Part shown: positions 26,192 to 35,713 of the stretch, piece after piece
Numbering within the stretch: position 1 is the stretch's first letter
Layout of the letters: the number at the start of each line of letters is the position of its first letter
NCBI GenBank assembly: GCA_965228005.1
Contig: CBDDGV010000002.1
Location: 186,001-250,000 of the forward strand
DNA length: 64,000 nt
Source: JBCCXZ01 sp965228005
Lineage (GTDB): Bacteria; Planctomycetota; Planctomycetia; Pirellulales; Lacipirellulaceae
Reading direction: 5' to 3'
Made by a program: the position numbers and the translations under genes
Notes under the pieces: model-generated
Told to the model about the DNA's origin: nothing
Database searches by the model: none
Seen by the model: only the letters and a program-made list of their open reading frames with translations

Positions 26192-27724
26192 ATGAATCAA
26201 CGCGCGATGTGGCTGAGCCTCGTCTGGAAGGAGTGGCGGGAGCATCGATGGAAGATGGCGTCGTTAGCGGCGATCGCTGTCGCGGTTCCGATTGCTGTGG
26301 GCTTCGAGGACCCTGGAAGCGTCCTCTTTGCCGTCGAGGTCATCATCTGGCCGTACGCAGTTCTCGCGGCGTTCTTCCTGGGTGCCGGAATTGCGGCAGG
26401 GGAAGAAACAAACCAGACCGCCGGATTCCTGCAGGCATTGCCCACGGAGGGTAGGTACCCAGCTTGGGCGAAGCTGACGGTAGGACTAGCAACTGCGCTT
26501 GCTCCAGCAGTCGCCCTCGTTGCAGGCGCATACGCCTGGACCTTGGCTTGGCCCTGGTTGGGAGTCGACTACTACAGCATCGAACTCCGCGGCGCCGGGG
26601 GGCCCGGGGGGTGGTTCGCGAGCACCTTGTGCGTCGCGGTTCTTGTCATTGCCAGCCTTCTGATTTGGGTAGCGGCAAGCGGGGTCGGCCGGAAGGATGA
26701 GATCAGTGCGGGGGCGTTCGCCGTAGCCGCGATATCTCTTGCCGCGATCCTGGTAGGCGCAGCCTCGCACCCGCTCGACCGGGCCTGGTCCGGCCCCGAG
26801 TGGGTTTTTACGTCATTCGTTTCGCTCGCACCAGCCGGTTATGGCCTAGTGCTCATGGGCGTCTCCGAACGAGAAGGGCTCAGCACTTCGGAATCCGTTT
26901 GGCTATTGGGGCCTGCCGCAGTCGTAGTACTCGTTACCCACGGGTTGCTGATTTGGCGGTACCTGGCCCGGTTTGGTCAGCCGACTGTGGAGTTCTCGTA
27001 TCGCGATCTGGTTTGGAAACCTCCGCAAGAAAGGGCTTGGCTTGGTGCGCCAAGGAGGAGTCCGCTGACGGCTATCGTCTGGCAGCAATCCCGCGTGACG
27101 CTGCCAGTGGCTGTCGTGGGGACCGCAGCAATGCTGGGCTTAGCTTTACTGTTCTGGCTCCTAACTGGAGACGCGAGGAGACTCAGGGGCCTAGCTCTGA
27201 ACATCATGGCCATGTGGTGCAACACAGCGATCTTGGTTTCGATCGTGGCGGGGATCGGGGCGTTCCTCGACGACCTGTCCCCGGGGCTGCACACGTTTTG
27301 GCGTTCGCGGCCGATCCATGTCGACCAGTGGTTCTGGCTGAAATTCCTCACCGCGTTACTCGTGCCGCTGCTAGTAATGTGTCCCATCGCGTTGGCCACT
27401 TCGGCGTTGGTCTTGGAATTGGACCGGGACCCCCATTTTCATTTGGGGCCTGCACTGGTAGTGAGATCACCCGTGATCTGGGCGGTGCTGCTGCCGGTGT
27501 TCACCTTTTGCGCCGCCGTCGTCGCGATTTGCCTGGTGCGTCGGCCGCTCTACGCGGCTGTGTTTACAGCTTGCGTTTGGGTGGTGATGTACCTGTTTGT
27601 GGCGACCTGGAAACTGGTCCCTTACACGCCCGCGGGTGTCGGGGCCATCGGCGCCGTGCTCAGCGTCGGTTGCGCCCTGGCCGGCTGGCAGGCCCTGCGG
27701 CACGACATCGGCTGGCAGCGCTAA
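26192..27724 (+). CDS. ABC transporter permease, 510 aa
   Basis: About 12 hydrophobic segments (for example ASLAAIAVAVPIAVGF, AVLAAFFLGAGIAAG, VALVAGAYAWTLAWPW, AMLGLALLFWLLTG, LLVMCPIALATSALVL, YLFVATWKLV). The N-terminal MWLSLVWKEWREHRWKM is typical of ABC-2-type exporter permeases paired with YtrA-family regulators. Substrate is unknown. It follows the ATPase after the palindrome, and the right arm of the palindrome supplies the GGGG before its start. Confidence 0.82.
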   Translation: MNQRAMWLSLVWKEWREHRWKMASLAAIAVAVPIAVGFEDPGSVLFAVEVIIWPYAVLAAFFLGAGIAAGEETNQTAGFLQALPTEGRYPAWAKLTVGLATALAPAVALVAGAYAWTLAWPWLGVDYYSIELRGAGGPGGWFASTLCVAVLVIASLLIWVAASGVGRKDEISAGAFAVAAISLAAILVGAASHPLDRAWSGPEWVFTSFVSLAPAGYGLVLMGVSEREGLSTSESVWLLGPAAVVVLVTHGLLIWRYLARFGQPTVEFSYRDLVWKPPQERAWLGAPRRSPLTAIVWQQSRVTLPVAVVGTAAMLGLALLFWLLTGDARRLRGLALNIMAMWCNTAILVSIVAGIGAFLDDLSPGLHTFWRSRPIHVDQWFWLKFLTALLVPLLVMCPIALATSALVLELDRDPHFHLGPALVVRSPVIWAVLLPVFTFCAAVVAICLVRRPLYAAVFTACVWVVMYLFVATWKLVPYTPAGVGAIGAVLSVGCALAGWQALRHDIGWQR

Positions 27725-27803
27725 CCGACCGTTAGACGCAGGCTGGCCGAGACCCCGAAAAAGCGCGGGGAGTGAGCCCCTGTAGGCCGGCGGGTGTCGC
27801 AGA

Positions 27804-27809
27804 TATACT
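27804..27809 (+). promoter_or_regulatory. Candidate -10 element of carA
   Basis: TATACT in GTGTCGCAGATATACTC, 46 bases before the carA start codon. It resembles the arrangement upstream of the aminotransferase gene. No canonical -35 is visible. Confidence 0.4.
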
Positions 27810-27855
27810 CTCACACAACCCTTCCGCCACCCCGGCCAAGCGACCCCGAGTAGCG

Positions 27856-28986
<1,131 letters not shown>

Positions 28987-28999
28987 CGCTGGGAATGGA

Positions 29000-29236
29000 C
29001 CACAGAGGACGCAGAGGAAAGACGAAGAGAAGGAACTGGGGGAGACTTCTCTGAAGCCCATCGGGTGGCGCTGGCGTCTCGCCAGTGCAATGAGGTTTGT
29101 TTTGTGCAGCACTGGCGAGACGCCAGTGCCACCCCGGTCTCAGAGTATGAGAGCGTCATCGGGCTCAGAGAGCCCTCCTACAACTTTTCCTTTCCTCCTC
29201 CTTCTCTCTGCGACCTCCGCGTCCTCTGCGGTTCTT
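29000..29236. repeat. Composite three-layer palindromic element E1
   Basis: Outer layer: CACAGAGGA-CGCAGAGGA units (29000-29030) facing CTCTCTGCG-ACCTCCGCG-TCCTCTGCG (29203-29236). Middle layer: TTCTCTGAAGCCCATC (29047-29062) facing ATCGGGCTCAGAGAGCCCTC (29158-29177). Core: a double-hairpin repeat (29063-29134) whose loops are GTCTC and GAGAC. It fills the gap between carA and a converging gene. Confidence 0.88.
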
Positions 29237-29244
29237 CCCGGAGC

Positions 29245-29616
29245 CTAGTAGCGTGTGAGCAGCGAGAGGATCTCCATCGCGGCCATCGCGCGCTGCGGGG
29301 TGCGGACCTGCTCGGGGTCGGGCCTGGCGGCGACCTCCGCGGCGCGACGCAGGTACTGCTCCCGCGATTCGGCGACGTTGTCCCAGCCGAACTCCACCAG
29401 CGTCATGGGCCACAACGACCTGGCACGCTGCAGGGCCGAGAGGTCGCCCGTGAGCGCGGTAAAGACCGCGTCGTCGAGCTCTTCCAGCGAACGCCGGACG
29501 CGTTCGAGGCACGGGTCGGGCCCACGGTCGTTGAGCCTGTCGGCGGCGATCGGGCTGCCCGGGAGCGGGGCCTTGGCGGAGCGCAGCGGGTTCGCAGAAG
29601 AGGGTGCGACTTGCAT
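29245..29616 (-). CDS. Hypothetical protein, 123 aa
   Basis: Not recognised. The ATG at 29614-29616 gives a protein with a disordered N-terminus and a helical, Arg-rich body (RVRRSLEELDDAVFTALTGD, VAESREQYLRRAAEVAA, RAMAAMEILSLLTRY). The -FGWDN- stretch suggests a folded core. No signal peptide. It is 110 bases downstream of the coiled-coil gene on the same strand and may be co-transcribed with it; its 3' end abuts element E1. Confidence 0.6.
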   Translation of the reverse strand: MQVAPSSANPLRSAKAPLPGSPIAADRLNDRGPDPCLERVRRSLEELDDAVFTALTGDLSALQRARSLWPMTLVEFGWDNVAESREQYLRRAAEVAARPDPEQVRTPQRAMAAMEILSLLTRY

Positions 29617-29726
29617 GGTTTGCCTTTCCGGTTGAGGCGCTACGCCGATAAGCCTGGCAGTGCGTGAGCGTCCGACGAGATGGGGAGGAGAGAAGGTCGG
29701 CCTTGGGGCCGGCGGCGCGGCGACCG

Positions 29727-30362
29727 CTATCCGTAATCGCGTTGCTGCCGCGCCTTCGAGGCGGCGCGGCGTGAGTTGGCCCGGCGGCGGAGCTCGGCGC
29801 TCCGCTCGCCCCCGGCCTGTTCCTGGGGTTCGGCGTGGGGCTCGGCCTCGATGTCGATGACGTTGAGCGTGGCGGGCGACTCGGGGGCGAGCTCCTCGAT
29901 CACCGTGTTCTGCCGTTCGAGCATCTGCCGCATCGTGCGGAGTTCGCCCGTCCACTGGCGGTGCTCCTCGGCGCTGCGGGCCCGCTCGGAGTCGAGCAGG
30001 ATCACCAGCTCCTGGGCCCGCTTGCGTTCGACGCGGAGCTCGGCCTGCAGGATGGCGTGCTGCCGCTCGACCGCCTCGAGCGCGGTGAGCTGCTCGGCGC
30101 TCTCTTCTTCCAGCTGCCGCATCTCGTCGCGGGCCAGGGAGAGCTGCTCGTTGAGTTGCTTGATTTCCTCGGGGTCGGCGCCGGCGGATTGCGGGTCGCT
30201 GGCCAGATCGGCCTCGCGCCGCTCCAGCTCGCTCTGCCAGGCGGTGAGCTCGCGTTGTAGCTGCTCGACCGCGGCGAAGGAATCGCGCACGCACGACTCG
30301 ATCTCGAACTGCTCGTTGAGCAGCGGCTGGATCGCGTTGGTGAGTGGGTGCGCAGATTCCAT
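29727..30362 (-). CDS. Coiled-coil protein, 211 aa
   Basis: Start ATG 30360-30362 (a longer frame to 30467 is Arg/Pro-rich and unlikely). From about residue 20 to 155 the sequence is continuous heptad-like coiled coil (EQLQRELTAWQSELERREAD, EEIKQLNEQLSLARDEMRQL, RTMRQMLERQNTVIEELA). A basic C-terminal tail (RRRANSRRAASKARQQRDYG) follows. No membrane segment. Function unknown; a cytoplasmic scaffold is possible. Confidence 0.65.
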   Translation of the reverse strand: MESAHPLTNAIQPLLNEQFEIESCVRDSFAAVEQLQRELTAWQSELERREADLASDPQSAGADPEEIKQLNEQLSLARDEMRQLEEESAEQLTALEAVERQHAILQAELRVERKRAQELVILLDSERARSAEEHRQWTGELRTMRQMLERQNTVIEELAPESPATLNVIDIEAEPHAEPQEQAGGERSAELRRRANSRRAASKARQQRDYG

Positions 30363-30603
30363 GACGGCCGGTGCGGTGTTGACTCGCGGCGGCTTACGCG
30401 GACAGTAGGGTGCGGGGGCCCGGTCGAGGGCCCGAACGGAACGGTTGTGCCGGCTGCTTCGAAGCAACCGGATGTGTTGGACGAGTCGTCGGAGGCGCAG
30501 GGTGGCAAGCCTCCACTGAAACCTACCCTACGAAACACGCCCGGGCAGAAAAAAGCACGGCGGGCGGCCGGCCCGTCGGCCTCGGATTCGGCAATCTTCA
30601 GCG

Positions 30604-30969
30604 ATGAGCAAGAAGAAACGGAAAAAACGGGCCAAGCAGCCCCCCGCCGCTGCGGCGCCGCCGCAAGAAACGCGGGCGGCCGAGGCCGTCACGGTCGGCT
30701 GGACCGTCTCGCTGACCGCGCTGCTGTTGTGCGAGTTTGTGGCGGTCGCGGTGCATTTCTACGTGCGGGCCAACCCGGAAGCCGAGATGATGCAGCTGCT
30801 GCGGGGGATGCTGCTGTTCGGCGCCTGCGTGGTGGGCCTGCTGGTGCTGGTGCTCACGCCGGTGATGTACCGCCTGCGGCGTCTGGCCCCGCCGCCGGGG
30901 CTGGTGGGCTTCGGAGCGTTCGCGGCCGCGGCGCCGCTGCTGGCGGTTCTGCTGAGGATCATCCAGTAG
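30604..30969 (+). CDS. Small membrane protein, 121 aa
   Basis: A very basic N-terminus (MSKKKRKKRAKQ) precedes three hydrophobic helices (AVTVGWTVSLTALLLCEFVA, MLLFGACVVGLLVLVLTPVM, FGAFAAAAPLLAVLLRII). No family recognised. It converges with the ADP-ribosylglycohydrolase-like gene, whose stop lies 24 bases beyond, and is divergent from the coiled-coil gene. Confidence 0.65.
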   Translation: MSKKKRKKRAKQPPAAAAPPQETRAAEAVTVGWTVSLTALLLCEFVAVAVHFYVRANPEAEMMQLLRGMLLFGACVVGLLVLVLTPVMYRLRRLAPPPGLVGFGAFAAAAPLLAVLLRIIQ

Positions 30970-30993
30970 ATCGCGTTGCGCACGGGCGTCGGA

Positions 30994-32520
30994 TCAAGGC
31001 ACGGTGACCTCGATCACCTGATACGAGGTGTTGCCGATCGCATCCGCCGCGTAGGCGATAAGGCGGTAGGTCCCCGGCTCCCGGTAACGATGGGCGTGCT
31101 CCGCACCGGCGGCGAAGGTGAGGTCGCCGAAGAACCAGTTGTAGCCGCGGATGCCGTCGCTGTCGTCGGCCGAGGCCGACACACGGACGACGCGGTCGGG
31201 CCCCACGGCGGCGGAAGCGGTGAGCTCGGGCGGCTCGTTCTTCTCCAGGGGCCACTGCTCGAAGATCAGCTCTTGCTGCTCCGTGCGTACCGGGATTTGC
31301 CAGGTTCCCCCCCGGGGTGCGGCGCCGCCCTTGAGGAGGACGACTCCGCGGGCGAGTTCGAGGTTGAGGTCGATCAGCTCGCCCAGCGTGTAGGGCGTGT
31401 TCTGGAACTTCCGCTCCGTGTCCAGAGCGGAGAGCCACGCCGGGTTGTCCGCTTCGAGCCCCCGTCGGCCGAGCATGGCGCCGAGGATGCTGCCGACGTT
31501 CGAAGGGTTGCAGTCGCTGTCCTGCCCGGCGGCCATAGCGAGGCGCATCGACTGGGCGACGTCACCCTCGCCGTAGAGCAGCCCCAGCAGGATGAAGGCC
31601 CCGTTGAGCTTGGCGTCGATGTTGAGCGGGTCGGCGGCTCCGCCCCATTCGGCGCAGCGGTCTGCGTCGCCCCACTTGGCGTAGAGCGCGGCGAGGTTCT
31701 CGTCGAACGTCTTGCCCGCGGCCTTGGCGGCGAAGACCTCGTCGACGACCCGGCGGTAGAGCGACCCGGGCGGCAGGGCGTCGCGTCCCGCTTCGGCGAC
31801 CTCCACCACGGAATCGGAGGTGAACGCGCGGGCGATCATCGTCGCGACAAAGACCCCGCCGTAGACGCCGTCGCCGTAGTTCATGACGTGCCCCGCACGG
31901 AACGCGATCTCCGCGGCGCTGTGGGGCTGGCCGGGGTTCATGAGCCCGACGAAGTCGGCCTCGATCTGCCAGTCGATGTCCTCGCACTCGTTGTTGTGGG
32001 CGTAGTGGCCCGAACGCGGCGCGGCGATGCCCGCGCGGAGGTTGTTCCGCCCGACGAGGTTGGCGTGGTAGAGCGGGAACTCGGAGGCGGCGAAGGCTTC
32101 GCCGAGCGGTCCCCAGCCGGCGTTGACGCCGTGCTTGGAGAGCGCTTCCATGAAAGGCACCTCGACGTAAAGATCGTCCTGCCAGTACCCGTCGTTGATC
32201 AGCTCCGGCTTCCACTTGGGGAGCAGGTCGAGCGGTATCGGCCCGCCCTCGTACTTAGCGTAGATGTTGTGGGGCTCGCCCTCGTGTTGGTGCAGCTCGG
32301 GGAACATCTCCCAGATGTAGCGTGCGTAGAACTCGGTGGGGAAACCCCACGTGACGCCGATCATCTGTCCGAGCCACGCGCCCTCGATCTTGTCGCGGAT
32401 CGCGTCTTCGCTCATGGGCATCAGATCGAAACCCGCCGGCTGCGACCTGCACGCGTCTGGGCAGAGGAGAGCAACGGAGATCGCCAGCGAAGCGAGCGTG
32501 GGGAAGAGTCGAAGGTTCAT
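30994..32520 (-). CDS. Secreted ADP-ribosylglycohydrolase-fold protein with C-terminal PKD-like domain
   Basis: 508 residues. After a signal peptide (LFPTLASLAISVALL), residues ~35-390 show the ARH fold: DKIEGAWLGQMIGVTWG, INDGYWQDDLYVEVPFMEAL and the metal-binding block AAGQDSDCNPSNVGSILGAM. The last ~90 residues (PPELTASAAVGPDR, ADDSDGIRGYNWFFGD, HRYREPGTYRLIAYA) form a PKD-like beta domain. Classic members remove ADP-ribose from proteins inside cells. Export plus a PKD domain suggests a glycosidase acting outside or in the periplasm (inference). It lies 16 bases after the GH16-like gene, likely co-transcribed. Confidence 0.82.
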   Translation of the reverse strand: MNLRLFPTLASLAISVALLCPDACRSQPAGFDLMPMSEDAIRDKIEGAWLGQMIGVTWGFPTEFYARYIWEMFPELHQHEGEPHNIYAKYEGGPIPLDLLPKWKPELINDGYWQDDLYVEVPFMEALSKHGVNAGWGPLGEAFAASEFPLYHANLVGRNNLRAGIAAPRSGHYAHNNECEDIDWQIEADFVGLMNPGQPHSAAEIAFRAGHVMNYGDGVYGGVFVATMIARAFTSDSVVEVAEAGRDALPPGSLYRRVVDEVFAAKAAGKTFDENLAALYAKWGDADRCAEWGGAADPLNIDAKLNGAFILLGLLYGEGDVAQSMRLAMAAGQDSDCNPSNVGSILGAMLGRRGLEADNPAWLSALDTERKFQNTPYTLGELIDLNLELARGVVLLKGGAAPRGGTWQIPVRTEQQELIFEQWPLEKNEPPELTASAAVGPDRVVRVSASADDSDGIRGYNWFFGDLTFAAGAEHAHRYREPGTYRLIAYAADAIGNTSYQVIEVTVP

Positions 32521-32535
32521 GCGGTCGTGCCTTTG

Positions 32536-33552
32536 CTAACGTGGCCGACGCGGCCGCAACAACCAGCCCACCGCGACCGCTGCGAGCGTCAGCGAGCTTG
32601 CTTCGGGCGTCAGGATAGCCGCCCCGTTGTTGGGCGAGCCGAAGTTGGTTTCCCAGTCGGCCTTGTCGCTCGGGCTGTTTGGCAAGAAGGACTCGCCCCG
32701 CTGCCAGGCGAGGATGTCGGCGACGTCGACGTCGTCGTCGAAATCGAAGTCTCCCGGGTCGATCCTGATGACCTCGACGTAGTCGACCTCGAGGGCGAAC
32801 GACTCATTCAAGGCCGCCGAGGCCACGGGCTGCAAACTGGCGTCGTAGGCGATGGTGAAGAACTGGTCGGGGGCCCAGTGGTTGACGCGGACTTCTTGGG
32901 GGTCGTTGGCCACGGTGCCGGTTTCCGTTCGGATGAGTTGCCCGCTAACGTACCACTCGATGCGGTTGGGGAACCAACGGATCTCGTACTCGGTGAACTC
33001 GGTGATATCCAGCCCGGGGACGAAGACGTTCTGCACGTCGCCGCCGACATTGAAGCCGTCGTCGTCGAAGACGTTGGTCAGGATGGTCTGGTTGCCCGCC
33101 TGGTTGGAGAGCAGTTCGAAGTCGATCTCGTCGCGGATCACAAACGGGGACTCGATGCCAAACGTGAAGAACCCGCCCACGCGCCCGCGGGGGTCGCCGT
33201 CGGCGAAGCGGAGGCTCGACTTGATCGACAACCCGTTCCCGACGGAGAACAGCTGACGAGTCTGGATCTCGTGCCCCCAGAACGAGTCGCCCGGGGTAAG
33301 GGCCGTGGGGTTGTGCGTGTCCAGCAGCAGCGTGATCACGCCGTTCGAGACAACCGGCGCCTGGCTGGGGGGCCGGATCTGAGTGCGTCCAAAGAACGTG
33401 CCGCCGCCCACAGGCAACCGCCAGACGGATTGGTTGAGCGAGCCGCCGTTAAAGTCGTCTCGCAGCAAAGTCGTGGCCGCAGCCGAGGGGGCGATTGCTG
33501 TCAGGAACGGAGCGGACAGGACTAGGCACGAGAAGAGAGTGGTTCGGTGCAT
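32536..33552 (-). CDS. GH16-like glycoside hydrolase with dockerin-like repeat and PEP-CTERM-like tail
   Basis: 338 residues. Signal peptide LFSCLVLSAPFLTAIAPSAA. The lectin-like jelly roll begins RDDFNGGSLNQSVWRLP. The GH16 active-site signature E-x-D-x-x-E is present in RDEIDFELLSN, with FHxY-like EYEIRWFPNRIEWYVSG. Residues ~280-310 (DFDFDDDVDVADILAWQRG) resemble a dockerin/Ca-binding repeat. The tail TPEASSLTLAAVAVGWLLRP plus Arg is a PEP-CTERM-like sorting signal. Family members cleave beta-1,3/1,4-glucans or sulfated galactans, which fits a polysaccharide-degrading planctomycete. Confidence 0.85.
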   Translation of the reverse strand: MHRTTLFSCLVLSAPFLTAIAPSAAATTLLRDDFNGGSLNQSVWRLPVGGGTFFGRTQIRPPSQAPVVSNGVITLLLDTHNPTALTPGDSFWGHEIQTRQLFSVGNGLSIKSSLRFADGDPRGRVGGFFTFGIESPFVIRDEIDFELLSNQAGNQTILTNVFDDDGFNVGGDVQNVFVPGLDITEFTEYEIRWFPNRIEWYVSGQLIRTETGTVANDPQEVRVNHWAPDQFFTIAYDASLQPVASAALNESFALEVDYVEVIRIDPGDFDFDDDVDVADILAWQRGESFLPNSPSDKADWETNFGSPNNGAAILTPEASSLTLAAVAVGWLLRPRRPR

Positions 33553-33749
33553 AGCCGTTGGTTGCGGTGTAGGAGGGGTCCAGTGAACCGAGCCGTTATT
33601 CTACTGGCCGACTTCCGACCCATGCCCAACAGAGCAGGTGTTTCACAGGTTTTCTCGGGAGGCAGAGCTACTTCGAGGGCTTCTTAGGCAACTTGCCCTG
33701 CATGATTGTGCGGCATCGCACAGTTTCGCGAAGTCAGCTCTACCCAACC

Positions 33750-33821
33750 TCAGAGACGAGATTGCCAAGCCGTGGGGTCGCGGTGCCTGTAGACGACCTC
33801 TATCGCGGAAAGAGAGCCGCT
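33750..33821 (-). pseudogene. C-terminal stub of a RelE/ParE-type toxin
   Basis: Directly after the antitoxin stop codon, and in the same frame, the minus strand reads SGSLSAIEVVYRHRDPTAWQ followed by SRL and a stop. RelE/ParE toxins paired with this antitoxin family end in a similar block (x-V-x-x-V-x-H-x-R-D-P-x-x-W). The first ~75 residues of the toxin are missing, as if removed by a deletion. Assignment is by motif only. Confidence 0.5.
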
Positions 33822-34046
33822 TTATGAGTCGCCGATGATGCGTTTCTTGGCATCGGCCCAGCTAGAGCTTTCTGAATCGGCGGAGGCTCTCCATTCGAGG
33901 CGACGATCCAACTCCGCCTTCTGAGCCTCGGTAAGCACGAACCGCGATTCATCCTCGGCAATGCTTTCCCAGATTCGTTCTGCCAGGGCGATCCGGTCGG
34001 GGATGGGGAGCCCAAGGATTTCGGGCGGCAATGCGGATTCAGACAT
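33822..34046 (-). CDS. Addiction-module antitoxin, orphan
   Basis: 74 residues. Matches the small helical antidote family (putative addiction module component, TIGR02574/PF09720 type) with LPIPDRIALAERIWESIAED, LTEAQKAELDRRLEWRASAD and SSWADAKKRIIGDS. These are normally followed by a RelE/ParE toxin overlapping the stop; here only a stub follows. A longer frame from 34075 was rejected because the family starts close to this Met. Confidence 0.78.
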   Translation of the reverse strand: MSESALPPEILGLPIPDRIALAERIWESIAEDESRFVLTEAQKAELDRRLEWRASADSESSSWADAKKRIIGDS

Positions 34047-34112
34047 CGCAGGGGTGCTCCTGAGACAGTCGGCAAGTGTATCCCTGATTGTAGCCCGGCC
34101 AGCTAGAGAAGT

Positions 34113-35507
34113 TCAAAACTCGGCGTTGCCCGGCGTGCGGGGGAAGGGGACCACGTCGCGGATGTTGGTCATGCCGGTGACGAACTGCACCATCCGCTCC
34201 AGCCCCAGCCCGAAGCCCGCGTGGGGCACCGTGCCGAACCTCCGCAGGTCCGTGTACCACCAGTACGAGTCAGCGTCGAGGTTCTGCGCCGCCATCCGCT
34301 CGAGCAGCACGTCGAGCCGCTCCTCGCGTTGGCTGCCGCCGATGATCTCGCCCACCCGCGGCACGAGCACGTCCATCGCCGCCACCGTGCGGCCGTCGTC
34401 GGACAGCCGCATGTAGAACGGCTTGATCGTCGAGGGGTAGTCGTGCAGGATCACCGGCCCGCCGAAGTGCTTCTCGGTGAGCCAACGCTCGTGCTCGGCT
34501 TGCAGGTCGTGGCCCCACTCGACGGGGTACTCGAATTTCTCGCCGGAGCCGGAGAGCAACTCGACCGCTTCGGTGTAGCTGAGTCGCTGGAACTCGGCCG
34601 CGGCCAGCTTCTCCAGCGTCGCCGGCACGGAGTCGTCGATCCGCTGGCCGAAGAACTCCACGTCCTCGCCGCAGTGCTCCAGCACGTCGGCGGCCAGGTG
34701 TTTGAGGAACGCCTCGGCCAGGGCCATGTTGTCTTCGAGGTCGTAGAACGCCATCTCCGGCTCGACCATCCAGAACTCGGCCAGGTGCCGGGAGGTGTTG
34801 GAGTTCTCCGCCCGGAAAGTGGGGCCGAAGGTGTAGATTTTGCCGAGCGCCGTGGCGTAGACCTCGCCCTCCAACTGGCCGGAGACGGTGAGGTACGCGG
34901 GCCGGTGGAAAAAGTCGGCGGTGTAGTCGACCGCTCCCTCGTCGTTGCGGGGGGCTTCGCCGGGGTCGAGTGTGGTGACGCGGAACATCTCGCCGGCGCC
35001 CTCGCAGTCGCTGGCGGTGATGATCGGCGTGTGGACGTAGTGGAAGCCCCGGGACTGGAAGAACTCGTGGATCGCAAACGAAAGCCGGCTGCGGACCCGC
35101 ATCACGGCGCCGATGGCGTTGGTCCGCGGGCGGAGGTGGGCCCACTCGCGGAGCTTCTCGAACGAGTGCCGCTTCTTCTGCAGCGGGTAGTGCTCGGGGT
35201 CGGCCGTGCCGTGGAGGAATACCTCGGCGGCGTGCACCTCGGTCGCCTGCCCCTTGCCGCCGGAGGGTTTTACTTCGCCGCGGACGCTGATGCTGCACCC
35301 GGCCGTGAGGTGTTTCACGTCGGATTCGTAATTCGACAGCTCCGCGTCGGCGATCACCTGCAGGTTGGCGAGGCAAGAACCGTCGTTCACCTCGATGAAG
35401 CTGAAACCGCCCTTGGAGTCGCGCCGGGTGCGGACCCAGCCCTGGACGAGGCACTCCGCGCCGATGGAGGCGGCGTCGCGAGCGGCGGCTACGGACAGCT
35501 TCTGCAT
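34113..35507 (-). CDS. asnS: Asparaginyl-tRNA synthetase
   Basis: 464 residues. The OB-fold anticodon domain (LVQGWVRTRRDSKGGFSFIE) precedes a class IIb catalytic core: motif 1 around SRLSFAIHEFFQSRGFHYVH, TPIITASDCEGAGEMFRV, motif 2 YTFGPTFRAENSNTSRHLAE, EPEMAFYDLED and motif 3 GFGLGLERMVQFVTG. Ser/Asn pattern in the catalytic core marks AsnRS rather than AspRS. An AsnRS plus an independent glutamine tRNA suggests direct Asn charging. It lies 66 bases from the antitoxin gene. Confidence 0.97.
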   Translation of the reverse strand: MQKLSVAAARDAASIGAECLVQGWVRTRRDSKGGFSFIEVNDGSCLANLQVIADAELSNYESDVKHLTAGCSISVRGEVKPSGGKGQATEVHAAEVFLHGTADPEHYPLQKKRHSFEKLREWAHLRPRTNAIGAVMRVRSRLSFAIHEFFQSRGFHYVHTPIITASDCEGAGEMFRVTTLDPGEAPRNDEGAVDYTADFFHRPAYLTVSGQLEGEVYATALGKIYTFGPTFRAENSNTSRHLAEFWMVEPEMAFYDLEDNMALAEAFLKHLAADVLEHCGEDVEFFGQRIDDSVPATLEKLAAAEFQRLSYTEAVELLSGSGEKFEYPVEWGHDLQAEHERWLTEKHFGGPVILHDYPSTIKPFYMRLSDDGRTVAAMDVLVPRVGEIIGGSQREERLDVLLERMAAQNLDADSYWWYTDLRRFGTVPHAGFGLGLERMVQFVTGMTNIRDVVPFPRTPGNAEF

Positions 35508-35544
35508 GGGGTCGCTCCGTCACCCAGGCCTGTTTGGAGAAGAA

Positions 35545-35713
35545 TGGACAGGATAACAGGATCAGCGGGATCGACAGGAATCAAGGCGATTGGGTAAGCG
35601 GGTGTTCCACGCTTCGCCGCCGCTCGACGCAGGCACGTTCTCTTCATCCCGTCGATCTTGCCAACCCTTCTATCCTGTTCAACTCCTTTTCGCGTGTTTC
35701 GTGACTTTCGTGG
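35545..35713. repeat. Two periodic repeat families between asnS and trxB
   Basis: GGACAGGAT-AACAGGATC-AGCGGGATC-GACAGGAAT (35545-35584) has a 9-nt period and faces a degenerate inverted counterpart at 35646-35681 ending TATCCTGTTC. It is followed by TTCGCGTGT-TTCGTGACT-TTCGTGGTC (35690-35716), the reverse of the CACGAAA repeat seen at 62184 and partly at 46061-46079. The second array touches the last codon of trxB. Confidence 0.8.

Noticed and set aside
32580..32610. GAGCGTCAGCGAGC within the GH16-like gene, resembling the 26112 palindrome
   Set aside because: Match is short and encodes the usual PEP-CTERM-like helix (SSLTLAA); chance similarity is likely.
30976..33525. 849-aa open frame opposite the ARH-fold and GH16-like genes
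   Set aside because: It spans two genes with solid family motifs and signal peptides on the minus strand and shows no motif of its own.
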